From Margaritifera margaritifera (Eukaryota; Mollusca; Bivalvia; Unionida; Margaritiferidae): a stretch of DNA of 64,000 bases. The notes under the pieces are model-generated. The model was not told where the DNA came from. It searched no databases and saw only the letters and a list, made by a program, of their open reading frames with translations. The stretch covers positions 372,001-436,000 of the forward strand of contig JAQPZY010001620.1 of the NCBI GenBank assembly GCA_029931535.1, written 5' to 3'. The first letter of the stretch is position 1. Every line of letters begins with the position of its first letter. The translations under genes were made by a program, and so were the position numbers. This document shows positions 48,845 to 61,055 of the stretch, piece after piece.

Positions 48845-49830
48845 TTTTATTACCCACACTGACATTTCTATTTTCTTTTTAAATATAAATTTGTAGATGC
48901 ATCTGCCTCAGCAACGATTAAGGTACAAATAGTAGATCGTCATTATCCAATAAATCCTGTCGTGGACAATTCTCAATATAGAAAAAACTGACTCGATATC
49001 TGGCGGACCCGAATTTTGGGAAATAGATGAAATAGAAAAAGGGTAAACATCTACAATAAATTTACGATCATGATGAATCTATTTTGTGTTGAAAAACTCG
49101 TAATGGGCGAGACTTTTCGGCTTTCGGCGTCTCGCCCAATACAGGTTTTCCAATACAACATAGATTCGTACAATAAAACTCCATATTGCACAGATCACTG
49201 TACAATAACTTCTTAATATATATACAAAGAGAGGCAGAGAGAAAGTGTTTTAAAGAGTGTTTTTCAAGTCATGCTTTAGTTCAAATAAACTATACCTCCT
49301 GTCTTCACTAATCCGACGTCCAATCCGCTTATTATGACGTTGCTCTCAATACACTAACCAGTGTGCTCTGTTTTGTGTTCTGATTACAAAGTGTGTTCTG
49401 TTTTGTGTTCTGGTTTGGTTTCTGTTTTGTGTTCTGATTACTAACATTGTGTTCTGTTTTGTGCTTTGATTACTGTGTTCTGTTTTATAAACATCGATGC
49501 ATCATGGAAATGGTGGGTCGCCCATTGAGGAAAAGAAAACATCAACATAAAAGCAACAATAAAATACTCATCACACGTCAAAATTCATTCCTAGAAATGA
49601 TATATACTACATTTCGTGTTAAATGATACTCTCTAGGTTTCAATTTAACCATATCTAGAAATTATAGAATGAGACATTCATCGTTTATGTTTGTTTATGA
49701 ATGGAAAAGCTTTTGTTTGATTAAATTAGCATGAAATACCAACCGACAAGTACATGACGGTTGATTTGCTGTATACTTTTCTTACAAAAATTATTTTAAC
49801 TGACCAAGGAAATAATTACTCAATATAATA
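48845..49830. other. Spacer with a diverged relative of the arm block
   Basis: Repeats of GTGTTCTGTTTTGTGTTCTG at about 49365-49485. Then 49480-49700 aligns to 26945-27230 of the inverted arms at very roughly 75 percent by eye (CTGTTTTAT...CATCGATGCATCATGGAAAT; ATTGAGGAAAAGAAAACATC; ATATCTAGAAATTATAGAAT). No gene is seen. Confidence 0.5.
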
Positions 49831-49834
49831 CTAA

Positions 49835-50580
49835 TGAAAAATATAAATGACTGGTAACTGCAAGGTAATACGACACAAACATTGTTCTTCAGCACCTGCA
49901 AAGTTCAAAGTCATAATTGTAATAAGCAGGTGTTATTTTCTGAGATTCGCTTGTATGCATATTGAATGGTGAAGACAAAACACCTACAAGTAAACAGGGA
50001 CACACGTAAGCAGCTACACGCAATTCATATTTTCCTAGTAATCTGAGTCAGATTTCTTCAATTACAATATGTATTTTTTTTAAAAAAGGTAATTTTATCT
50101 CAGATATGTCATGTTTGCATATTAGGTACAGGAGTGCCATTGTGATAGATAATATTTAATATTTATTTCTCTAATATTAAGATGACGCTATTCAGAAACA
50201 TGAACAATAAAACACAGATTGATGGTACAACAAGAATTCATGACTAGCCAAGCACCGATAAATTCGAAAATAATTGCTGTACCCTGGAGACACGAAACTG
50301 CCGAAACTCAAAACATTGCCGCAGGTTAGCATTACTTTAAGACCTCACTTTATTATGGCTTGGGATCAAATGTATCCTAAAGATTGAGTATTATTTTCAC
50401 TAATAATATTCTAATTCATGTATCCTTACTTTATATATCTTTTTATCAGGGACCTTGTTAACAATTCGCCAACATCCATTTAGGCAGCATCCTTGGAATA
50501 GCCTAGTAACTTTGTGTAAGACCAACGCAGAATGCAAATAATAGCTCGAGACTAGATATAGAATTCAACAGTGTTACGAC
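49835..50580. repeat. Old tandem duplication, copy 2
   Basis: Compact version of 46945-48840 without the inner 1.2 kb. Divergence is considerable. Confidence 0.7.
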
Positions 50581-51535
50581 TCTAGATCTTAAAATAATGT
50601 AACAGAAAGAAAGTGAAACCAACAATGTCGGTAAAATCAACAAGCAATTTATTTCTAGACAATTAACATGAAAATTCAAAAAGACACTTACAATATTGTG
50701 AATTCAAATTCAAATAATACAAGAATCCTAAGTATACTAATCACAATGTCCTAAATATGAAATATTCTGCATGAATTCCATTAGCCTTGAATGCCCTGAT
50801 GTCTGATATGCCTGAATGATGTAATATAGAATATCTTTGAATGAATTCACAAAAATAGCAAAGTCAAGCATTAATCCAAAATGAGAATGAGCACTTTTAG
50901 TAATTCCAATAAATCTTTCAGATAACTAATTCCTCTCTCTGAATTTGCTCTGATGTTCACAACACAACTATACAGATCTGATTATTAAAATGATTCTTCA
51001 TAGAGTGACCATTATTGTTTACCAAACTCCCAATATATGAACACAGGCCACATGACAGAATTTTATAGAAAATCATATGGCTTACCTGACAAATATCATT
51101 AATTCAAGTGGAAAAACCAGTATAATTGTCAACAAATGCAAGTCTCACCTCGAATTCTAAGTAAACAACTTGTTTACGTCCTATAAGCAAGGACAAAGTT
51201 AATTATGTAGGAAAAAAGTTAAATATGTATAACAAAAATTAAATATGTAGGACAAAACTTAAATATGTAAACATTATACATAACATCAGCCACAGTGATT
51301 TTTCTCTCTTTTTACGTAGACATTTGTGGATACTCCGGTCTCACCCTCCTCATTCGAGACGATGCTAGATATAATGCATCATGATACATATATTTTTAAA
51401 AAAAACATTGACAAATAGATGAAACGGACGAAGAGTAAACTCTAAGATAGAAACGTTCAAAGAAACTTGGGATCATGACGACAATGGGTGACATTTTTTA
51501 GCAACTAGTACAATAGATCGAAAGAAGCAAAGAAT
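50580..51535. other. No gene seen; small minisatellite
   Basis: 51185-51268 holds about three ~25-bp units of the form TTAAATATGTAGGACAAAA. The rest is unrecognised AT-rich sequence. Confidence 0.5.
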
Positions 51536-51539
51536 GACA

Positions 51540-51841
51540 GAAAGATAGACAGATAGACAGGGCAACTAGATAGAAAGATAGACAAGGCAACTAGATAGAT
51601 AGACAGATAGACGATATAGATAGATAGACAAGACAACTAGATAGATAGACAGATAGACAAGACAACTAGATAGACAGAGAGACAAGACAACTAGATAGAC
51701 AGACAGACAAGGTAAATAGATAGATAGATAGACAAACAAGACAACTAGATAGACAGACAGAAAGACAAGACAACTAGATAGATAGCCATACAGACAAGAC
51801 AACTAGACAGATAAACAGACAAGACAGCTAGACAGACAGAC

Positions 51842-51890
<49 letters not shown>

Positions 51891-51895
51891 TATAG
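51540..51895. repeat. GATA/GACA-rich tetranucleotide array
   Basis: Variants of ATAGACAAGACAACTAGATA give way to a pure TAGA run at 51842-51892. The minus-strand open frames here (Leu/Ser/Tyr/Val repeats) are low-complexity artefacts. Confidence 0.95.
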
Positions 51896-51949
51896 ATAGC
51901 ATAATACGCATCAAAGATAGTACGCATCAAAGGGCAGGACATTTAAAAA

Positions 51950-53450
51950 TATTTTGAGAGCATCTTATTAATAAAAGTTGTAAATACGTTTCTATATTTT
52001 TTTATAAAATGCTCAAGAGAAGACGAATATTTTGCTTTTATTTGTTATACTTTTACTCTGCAGGGTTAATAAAGATTTTTTTTTTAAAATCCCATTTTTA
52101 TAAACTTCCAATAATTAATAACACATACTTGAAACTCTAGGTACCTTAGAAGCTTTATATAAGCGTCTTGTTTTAAATTTAATGCGAAGAACATGTCAAT
52201 GGAGAACAATATATGGAAATCATGGAATACTTGCCTGTAATCCTGGAAATCTGTATGACGTGGATATCTGTTGACTGGAGAGTTAAATGTGATTTTAGAA
52301 ATTTGCATCCATTAAATTTACCGTCTTATTGATTTACTGGTTGACAGAAAAGATCTAATCAACAGTGATTCGGGTCCTATAGGGTATTAGCAGTGCTGAA
52401 ACAATTCTTTGCTATAGGATTCTATATTTTTGCATAAAGGCAAACACATGAAGATGATTTTTCCTACGATTAGTTGTGCTTTGCTGAAAGCAATTTAGAA
52501 CATTAGCTGCTGGAATTTGATCATCACTCGGAGTGATGACGAGTAAAATCGATAACAATATAACCTTGAACTTTTGACACTTCCAAATTTTTATCCAGAC
52601 ACAAACTTTCTCGCGCCTTTATCTTAATGTCTCGTTTTGCCAAACAGTTCTTGGTTTTGACATTTCTTCGGCTTCAAAATTAATTATTGTTTGTTTACTT
52701 TTGTTCTTGCTATTATTATTTTTGTTGCAATTGTTGCTGTTATTCAGTTTTGAACAAGTTGTGTTAAGTGACAGGTCAAATATGACGAAGAACGAATTAA
52801 AGAATGATATTTGAATGCCGTTAGATTTTCAAAGATGTGCAAGTCAGAGATGAAAATATATTCAACTCCAAAATATCATGTAATATATACATCAATTGGC
52901 ACCCATTACTTGATACTTTTACACGATACTGTTTTTTTTTTTTGGGGGGGGGGGGGTTTCAAGTGCCGCACCCACCTAAATATCCTTAATGTACTCCATT
53001 TATCAATACCTGTCTTTTAGGATAGAATCTCTATCTTCTCAGATTAATTTCACGTCAAAACAAAAAGTGAATTGATTGAATCTCTCTGGAGGTCATGAAT
53101 AGAGAGAATGACTGTTAGATGGTACCAAACAAATTACAGATTGTGCACGTTATATTATATTATCAACTTCACTTATTTCCAGCAAAAGTTATAAAATTCA
53201 TGAGGAAGTTTGGAATTTGTGTGTCTATCTCCCTTTAATACATACTGGTTTTATACATTAGACACACACACACACACACAACAAAAAGCTAATGAAACGA
53301 TTGATCGCTGATGTGACATCTGCATATCGTATTATATGAAATTTTAACATAAAAATATAATTTTATATACTAATGTTATTTGCTGTTATATAAATACCCA
53401 TTAGCTTAGTATTGACATAGTACATACATCTAAAAAAAATTATATTTTGC
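51950..53450. other. No gene seen
   Basis: Includes a short T/G run at 52931-52957 and a CACACA run at about 53264-53280. No coding signal. Confidence 0.5.
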
Positions 53451-53463
53451 TGATTTGCTACTT

Positions 53464-53593
53464 ATTTATTACCAAAGCATGCAAACATCCTGATTGCTTT
53501 ATTGTGTTGAGCACAGGCCAAGCTGAACTGTTTAACCTTTGACCGACTTCTTCGTCGTCGACTTCTTGGCCGTCTTCGTTTTGCGTGGACTCC
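53464..53593 (-). CDS. Possible terminal exon of a Lys-rich nuclear-type protein
   Basis: On the minus strand, a pyrimidine-rich acceptor (CTCTTGTTTGTCATTAAG) is followed at 53593 by a 62-bp open stretch ending in TAA at 53532. It reads SPRKTKTAKKSTTKKSVKG, a basic Lys/Thr/Ser tail like those that end linker-histone-like or other nuclear proteins. AATAAA signals follow at 53498-53503 and 53464-53469, which suits a gene 3' end. The same DNA is also open in another frame (ESTQNEDGQEVDDEEVGQRL) with an alternative acceptor further upstream, so the frame is uncertain. No upstream exon is identified with confidence. Confidence 0.35.
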
Positions 53594-54138
53594 CTTAATG
53601 ACAAACAAGAGATATTGTTCAACCTACATGATATTTCAGCTCTGAGCTGTAACAAGATTGAAACCTAATGGGTATGGATTAAGTTAAAATGCCAAACACA
53701 ATGCATGTGAATGATATGTTTTTGATAGTAAAGTGTGAGAGTCACTATAAACCCTTACCACAAATATTAATGCAACAATCAAAGAGAAAAAAAAAACGAA
53801 AAACAAAAACACGAACACCGGGACACAACTTTCATGGCTTTACACGTAGCGTTAGTATTTCCTTCAGAGATTTAATTACACGGGATCATTATATATAAAC
53901 AAGATATTTACACCATAGCTGGAGCTAGATACTCCCTCGAATGTATACAAAAATTAACCTCATGATATCATGACGTGTTAAATGATACTGACGTTGTCAT
54001 GTACAACTATTGTAGTATTGCATTCACCATAATGCGAACATGCTTTTTATAAAAATGTGCGCGTGATTCATATAACCAGATGTATTGTTCATAATTTCAA
54101 AATTCACAGTTCAAAGTTCAACATTCACAGTTTAAAAT

Positions 54139-54340
54139 TCACATTCTTTGAACGAATTTATCCTGGGAATGTTCCACCCTCTTTCCGAACTCAACGGTTC
54201 CTTGGAATTCCAGCAACTTATATACGGAATGCCGACGTTTTCCGAATATCAAGGAACGGTACACCACATCACACGGTAATAACTCGCCAGTGCAACGACT
54301 GATTCGCCTTTTCCCACCACCAACATTCACCTAGCCACGT
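54139..54340 (-). promoter_or_regulatory. Possible TATA-containing promoter
   Basis: A locally GC-richer island in AT-rich DNA. On the minus strand it contains CCGTATATAAGTTGCTGG, a good TATA-box match, at about 54213-54230. I cannot tie it to a gene; it could equally be part of a transposon. Confidence 0.2.
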
Positions 54341-54354
54341 ATCACGCCTCTATG

Positions 54355-54487
54355 GTGCCAACTATACTGATGTTGCCAACTATGTTGCCCTGTTGCCAGT
54401 TATGTTGCCATGTTGCAATTTTGTCAACTATGAGGCCCTTTTGCCACTCATGTTGCCTTTTTCCTACTCTGAGGCCCTGCCGCCAGC
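54355..54487. repeat. Degenerate TGTTGCC repeat
   Basis: A series of units such as GTTGCCAACTATGTTGCC, TGTTGCCAGTTATGTTGCCA and CTATGAGGCCCTTTTGCCAC with period near 18-28 bp. Confidence 0.8.
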
Positions 54488-54489
54488 TA

Positions 54490-56090
54490 AAAATAAACCA
54501 AACTGGCTAATGTACTATACAAAATAAACGTCAATACTGGATTATGTAATTAATAACCAAATATATACATCCGATCAATCATACCAACAGAAAAAAGAAA
54601 TACATACTTATAATTATCGCAAAAAGCCCTTTAAATACACACTGCATTTAACTAGCTACTTCAATATAAATATGTTAAACAGTAAACTGACGATACTTCA
54701 TATCTCAAACACGGTATAATTTACCGAAGTCTAAATATCAAACATAAAAGCTGAAATAGTACATTCACACGAGACTTTCGAAGTGTTAATACAATTGCAA
54801 ATATAATTTAGTAATACTACACAATAAACTAGTGCTTACCACTATGACTGTACAAAACTGTCTGTAATGTAGACACTGCCTTACAAGATCTTTAAATCAT
54901 TGTGCCAGCATATAGAATATACATCCTACAAATACTGCAAAACAACTGCAAGACGCAAGGTTAAAGTACCCGTGCACATCATGAGACCTACAACGAGATG
55001 CAACCATTACTCGATATTTCGTTTAGTCACTAGTCACGTCAAAAATATAAAACTACACTAGGTAACGCTGGACGCATCCACGAAATCCACTATACCTAAT
55101 CGTTCCAATGCAACATCAAGTTATTTTCTTGTCCTGTTCCGTGGAAGTAGCAATAGTGTGGCTTATTCTAAATCCACCATTAGAGGGTTCCTTTAAGTTC
55201 AGACCGAGTTAAGAACGTGAGATTTAAGGCGGTTCGTGTCTTTAATAATTTGGTTTACAGGTTTCTGAAAACGCAGTTGTAAGAATGGTAATTGCTAAAT
55301 TAATACGGATGACCTTTAAGGCAGATTTGACTGATATTCACTCTAAAAATGAGATTCAAACTTTGTATTCTTTATAATGTTGGACACAGTTTGACGTTTC
55401 AATGCAAGTGAGGCAGTTATTTGTACTTCTGGTTAATAGCTTCCCTTAGCAATAGTGTGCCTATTTGCTGCTGTCTCGTAATACCAGGCTTGTCCATTTG
55501 GGGCTTGTCTAATATGACGATACCTTTGCTAATCTGTATTATTATGTCATCATACATGTAGAAAAGTATGGATATATCTATTACGTAGTCTTCATTTCAG
55601 AACATCACTTTTTATGTATTTGTTTATAATTTGCATGAAATATTCATTTGTAACTAAAGAGTGAAGCTTGTTCGAGGTTTTCTTGATGAGCGGTCCCTCT
55701 CCAGTTGTTAACATGAAATGTAAAATTATCGCAGACGAGCTCGTATATGCTTTTGGGTGCTCATCATAGAAACGAAAACTTCATTTGATACGTAATGTAC
55801 TACAACAAGAAAGGATGACTCAGTCTCAGACTTATTATTTGAAGGTTGACCAGGTCTCTTGTCGATTGTTCGACACTCTATCTCTTTGTCTGTCTGTTGT
55901 GCGTCTTTTTCACTGTAGCTCTGAGGCCTTTGATAAAATACTAGTATCTCATACAAATATTGAGGTATGACAAAAAGTCTAGAAAATTATTCCTTTAGCA
56001 AAAGAGTACAACACAAATTTGGAAAGGGCATTGGAGACACTGGATCAGGCAAACTTTTAAACCCGTGGATATATAAAAGGGAATATATGG
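54490..56090. other. No gene recognised
   Basis: An open frame of 76 codons on the minus strand (55726-55956) is hydrophilic at its start, but has no splice or motif support that I trust. Confidence 0.45.
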
Positions 56091-56099
56091 AGTATATCT

Positions 56100-57325
56100 A
56101 CGTTTTTTAGTAAATATACGGAAATATTTCACGAGTGAAGTTGAAACATTGCATTGTCAAAAAACGAAGATTTCTTTTTATTATATATATTTAAAGGAAA
56201 AAGCCGTCGATTTGCATGGGTTTTCTGCATTCTATGTCAATGCGATTAACAGCCGCATCGATGAAAAAGTTAATACATTTTACAATAATTTTGGGACAGT
56301 GACGTTTTACAAACTTAGCTTGTACATAGCATGCTTCAGATTGTGTATTTGGTCAATAAAATGACTGAATTCGTACGAAAATGAAGGTGTTTTGATTTTT
56401 GTTAAACACATTTAATGCGCGGATTGCTACTGTTGGGGTGGGATAACTAGAAACATAACAGAGCGGTTGTATCTGACATACTTCAGAGCGTAACATCTTT
56501 AAACAAAAGATTTTAATGATTGCGAGTTTACTTGTAAGGATTTTCGTTCTTTATTTTGTTTATTTTTACATTCAAACATAAATTGTTGTGTGGCCTTGGC
56601 AAGCTTGCAGTCTAGACCGGTGGCAGACGCTGTATCCAATTTTCGATTGTCATTTAATTTCGGTTTGCAATCAACACTAATCAATGCCTGATGTATCCAT
56701 CGTTTTCAAACACGATTGTGATGCAAGTTAAAATTACTACTTAACAAATTGTGTTACTATATTTAATCACGAGTTGTTGTTCTGGGGGGGGGGGGAGGGT
56801 TGTTTTTTTTATTCTAAGAATTGTGTACCGTTTGTTGTAGAGTATTACAGGTATACAATACTATGTGAGTGACACATATCAACAGGTCATGCAAGTTCAG
56901 TCACTGTTAGTTTCCATGAGTCATATATAAAACTAATTATAAAAAAGTTAATAATTGAAGTCTACTTTTTGCTGTTTGGAGTTCGTTTTTAGGCATTTCT
57001 TGATGACACCTCATTGATTGCATAAATGTACACTAGAGGGACTACAGCGGACACATTTTAAGATCTGTACATCCTGGTGGAGAGAGAGAGAGAGAGAAGG
57101 AGCAGAAGAAGAAGAAAAGGAAACAGGCCTAAATATGGAAATACGAGTCTGAGTAACACACGTAAGGGCAGATATACTTCCTAAATGGAAAAAGAAAGTA
57201 GTTCCAAAAGTGATATAGCCACTTTGGCGATAAAAGTGGTATCGCCACTGTGGCGATATCATTTTTCTCCCACTGATATGTTTCAATATCTGGCTATGAA
57301 ATATATAATAAAAGTCTGTATAATT
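56100..57325 (-). mobile_element. E-family repeat, copy E3
   Basis: Reverse-oriented full-length relative of E1 and E2. It starts (at its 3' end) with ATCTACGTTTTTTAGTAAAT and GAAATATTTCACGAGTGAAG. It continues through CTTCAGAGCGTAACATCTTT, a G-rich run at 56785-56797 and TCACTGTTAGTTTCCATGAG, and reaches the GA tract and the doubled palindrome TATCGCCACTGTGGCGATA near 57240. It ends near TTTCAATATCTGGCTATGAA. It shares the palindrome with E2, not E1. Confidence 0.7.
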
Positions 57326-57329
57326 GAGA

Positions 57330-57810
57330 AAAAATATCGTCATTAACTTATGTGCCTTGTTAACTTTATTCCTGGAATGTCGAAGCCTATCCCTGAAATA
57401 AATAGATTTCTATGAATTTGCTTTTGTGAAAGTAATCAATTATTAAAGGAAAAATCTTTCTTCAATTGTTCGGATTATCAGAATTTGCCCACAGTGACCA
57501 CTCCTTTGACAAAGCTAAAAGACTGCAGGCTACATTCAAAGCAAATCATGATTAAACGAATTACTCAGTTTAATGCAAATAATAAACCCTAAAAGCATAT
57601 GCTTTCAAGTTAGCCTGTCAGATTACTGTATTATTCAGTGCAACTAATCAGCCACGTAGTTAGATTTTTGCCACCAAAGCCCATTCGGAAGTGCTGCGCC
57701 AGAGCAATATCAAAGTGATGAGGGACGATTGGAATAGAAAGGTCGTGAATCTAACTTTCGACAACTACTTATTAGTGTTGTGTTGGCTACATATTTGTAT
57801 TCACTTCAGC

Positions 57811-57847
<37 letters not shown>

Positions 57848-58225
57848 GCTTGAATGTTGCCTCCCCGTAAAATTAGCCGTCCTAGGCTTGGGACGAGTCG
57901 GCCTGTGCGGAAGATTGTCACTGTGACTCATGTTCTATATCACGGGGGACAAATAATAATAGATTTAATACCTACTTTATTTATAGAAGATGAGCTTGCG
58001 TCTAATAAAATAAAACAAGAATAAAAATACATGTATGTGAATAATCGGCTACAAATAACAAAAGTTGAAGATGAGGTGTGTATTCGTCAAGAAAGATAAA
58101 TGAAATATGGCATCATAACAAACTAGTGATGTTTACCTCCCTTAGACTACATTTTACGGGTACAGAGTCTCGGTGGCGCGACATGGGGGAAAAAAGGCAA
58201 CCACAGAGAAAAAAGAAAGAAAGAA
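57330..58225. other. No gene seen; poly-A tract
   Basis: Contains a 31-A run at 57815-57845, followed by GC-richer sequence of unknown origin (CTCCCCGTAAAATTAGCCGT). A truncated retroposed insert is one possibility. Confidence 0.4.
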
Positions 58226-58227
58226 AA

Positions 58228-58228
58228 A

Positions 58229-58279
<51 letters not shown>

Positions 58280-58380
58280 GAAAGATAGATGTGTATATTA
58301 TAGTGAGGTGGAAACAACAGTATCACAATCTAGGTGTAATACAATTTTAAGTTAAAACTTACTTTTCTCAAAAACAAAAG

Positions 58381-58432
<52 letters not shown>

Positions 58433-58725
58433 CAGACAGACACAGAGAGAAAGAGAGACACACAGAGAGAGACACAGAGAGATAGAGACAGAGAGACACA
58501 GAGAGAGAGACATAGAGAGAGACACAGAGAGACACACACACAGAGAGACAGAGACAGAGACACAGAGAGAGACACAGAGATAGACAGAGAGAGACATAGA
58601 GAGACACAGAGACACAGAGAGAAACAGTGAGACAGACACACAGAGAGATAGAGAGAGAGAGAAACAGAGAGACAGAGATAGATAGACAGAGTGACACAGA
58701 GAGAGACAGAGAGACACAGAGAGAT
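58228..58725. repeat. ATCT run, TA run and long GA-rich array
   Basis: A pure ATCT run at 58229-58279 is followed at 58381-58400 by (TA)10. Then more than 300 bp of imperfect GAGA/GACA/CACA extend to about 58725. The Leu/Ser open frames on the minus strand are artefacts of this array. Confidence 0.95.
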
Positions 58726-58734
58726 ATTCTCGTC

Positions 58735-60230
58735 AGACAACGCCATATAGTTGGTAATACAGAGTACCTTTGTATCTATATGAGGTAAAGTGTCATGGAT
58801 ATGGCTGAACACAAGGATTTTTAGTAGAAAATTTATTCTTGTTTGCTATAAAAGAAGTTAAAGAAAATTTTTATTCCTTTAATTTAGCGACTTTAGAAAG
58901 TACATATGTTTGTCACACCGATTCATAGTAAAACAAGTGGTCACTTTTGTTTGGTACTGTCGATTTGATTCCACATAACAAATCCTCAGTAACAATATGT
59001 CCCCATATTGCTACCATCCGCTCTGTAAATGAATGTTAGAAACAGCAGTAAATGTTATTTCTAGAAAGTGTGACATTTACTGTCAGTAATGAACTTTAGT
59101 TCTTTAGAACGTATGCTGATGACCCTATACATTGTCACAAACACTAGTAAATGTCTTTGGTGGCATCAAATAGCGGGCGTGGAACTCAACGACGAAAGTT
59201 TTTCATATTTGCTGCTTCTCGAAAGTCAGACACAGTCGGTATTCGTGCGTTCGCCGGTTTCGAGAACTTCACAGTTTCCCCTGCATTTTTTTAGCACCAA
59301 AATACTGCCAGTTATGTTGTAACTACACCGTCATTGTGTTATTTTGCCTTTAATGGTTACATCTACATGTAACTTGCCAATTAGGACTAATAAGACTATT
59401 TGTAAAGCGCAGTCTATATTTTATAAACTTTTACACATTGCGGAAAGTATATACCTAACTTTAGTGAATATAGTGGTAGTTTGGGATGTTTCGAGGCAAG
59501 TACTAGACCAAATATAAACCGATACCTTAACACTGTTTAAAAAAAAGGTTAAATGAAAAAAAATTTTATATAAAAATATATAATATAAGATAGATAGTAG
59601 GTAGAGAATGGGATATACTATTCATCCTCGTAAATTATCGAACAAGAAAAATAAAATCATGAAGGGACAGACGCACAGACACACGGACTAAAGAAATCAC
59701 AGAGTACAGACGGAAAGACAATTGTCATAATCGATGGCAATATCTCCTCAAAAGAATTCATATAATAAAGCAAACCCCTAAAACAGATTACAAAGTTTTA
59801 TCTAACAAAAATATAATTTTATCGCTGAGGCTGAACTCATCAATATTAATTTCACAATTTGTGACGTTTCTATGTGCAGTGTCAACTGTAAATATCACAA
59901 TTTATTCCTTTTACTGGTTACACTGCTTTCATATTCGCCCGTAAATGACATTGTGACAAGAAAATCTTCCTGTTTCGCAACACTTTTCTAGCAATCTGAA
60001 TATTGATTTTCCGACCAATGGCTCCTGGTCAGTTTAAACCTGAACATCAAATTACGTTGAGTAGCAGCTGTTTCATCTTTCTTTTTTAAAAAGTCTTTTT
60101 GAATAAACTGTTCACAATGTACGAACGAAGACAAAAAACAACGCGAAACATGGTTAATTAAAGGCAAGATATAATCTTATCAAGGTGTTGTCGACGTTTT
60201 TGTATATCAGAAGGTTTTGGTCTGGCTTGA
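58735..60230. other. No gene seen
   Basis: Unique-looking AT-rich sequence, downstream of gene A. No repeat family recognised. Confidence 0.5.
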
Positions 60231-60231
60231 T

Positions 60232-60415
60232 TTGGGAGTGGGTGGGTGGTTTACAGTGCAGCAACATATGGAGGTTAGATAATGACGATGCAATTGGAGT
60301 AAAGTGTCTTACCCAAAGACACAACACGACGGCCGATCAGACATGATCTGGGCAAGGGTCTAACGTATTTGATCACGAGTTTGGAACGCTATACACTGAG
60401 CCACCCAGGCTCCCT
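60232..60415 (-). mobile_element. tRNA-derived SINE with conserved central domain
   Basis: On the minus strand it begins GGGAGCCTGGGTGGCTCAGT (tRNA-like head with an A box). It has a degenerate B-box area, then TTGTGTCTTTGGGTAAGACA and CTTTACTCCAATTGCATCGT. The CTT-GGG-AAG-CACTTTACTCCAATTGC type of segment is the conserved centre of a widespread group of invertebrate SINEs. It lies just downstream of gene A's poly-A signal and reads in the same direction. Confidence 0.75.
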
Positions 60416-60724
60416 ATTTGGGACTAGATTCCATCCACTGGTGGCGGAATTTGGGGGTTGGGTATGGTACAGACGCATATGCATATAAGTGTAAATGCGG
60501 GAGAAGGGTAGCGATAACTGAGAAAGCGTGTCGATGCTGCTGCTTTGCCTAGACTTCCAGGTTATTATGATTTTCTTCCAATTGAAGTCTCACTAGCCTA
60601 ATCATTCAGAAAGTACACCTGATATTTTTAATATAAAACCTCATAAATAATTTTCTAAGGTATTGCATTCAGCATGATACATGATAAAATCTACAAATTA
60701 TATCAGTCATATAACTGTATCGCC

Positions 60725-60730
60725 TTTATT
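60725..60730 (-). terminator. Poly-A signal AATAAA of gene A
   Basis: TTTATT on the plus strand, about 47 bp past the gene A stop codon. Confidence 0.55.
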
Positions 60731-60776
60731 TTTTGGTTAGAACAATATTTGGATGGTGACAACTTATATTTCCTGA

Positions 60777-60980
60777 TTAGCACAAGTCCAATTCATAATG
60801 TGTAGTCATGTAGATGTGTAAGGTTGTCAGGGTACCCTGCTGGTAGAGACAGCTCGGCACGGTCTCCATAAATTTCTGAAAAGAAAGGAATAAATGATAA
60901 ATTAATAACAGAGAAGATTGAAAGAGTTTCAAATTCAATTTTGAACAAATAATCAATCTTTCCAGTGATATCTTTAGATT

Positions 60981-61055
<75 letters not shown>

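Noticed and set aside
51566..51942. Leu/Ser/Tyr/Val-rich minus-strand frames
   Set aside because: Products of the GATA/GACA tetranucleotide array.
55726..55956. Hydrophilic 76-codon minus-strand frame as an upstream exon of the 53.5-kb candidate
   Set aside because: Splice sites around it are weak and the phase could not be matched.
58330..58812. Long minus-strand Leu/Ser/Val/Cys frames
   Set aside because: They translate an imperfect GAGA/GACA array and are low-complexity artefacts.
60793..60875. Alternative frame for the gene A last exon ending HLHDYTL
   Set aside because: It does not match the phase left by the penultimate exon; the phase-0 frame joins cleanly and ends in its own stop.
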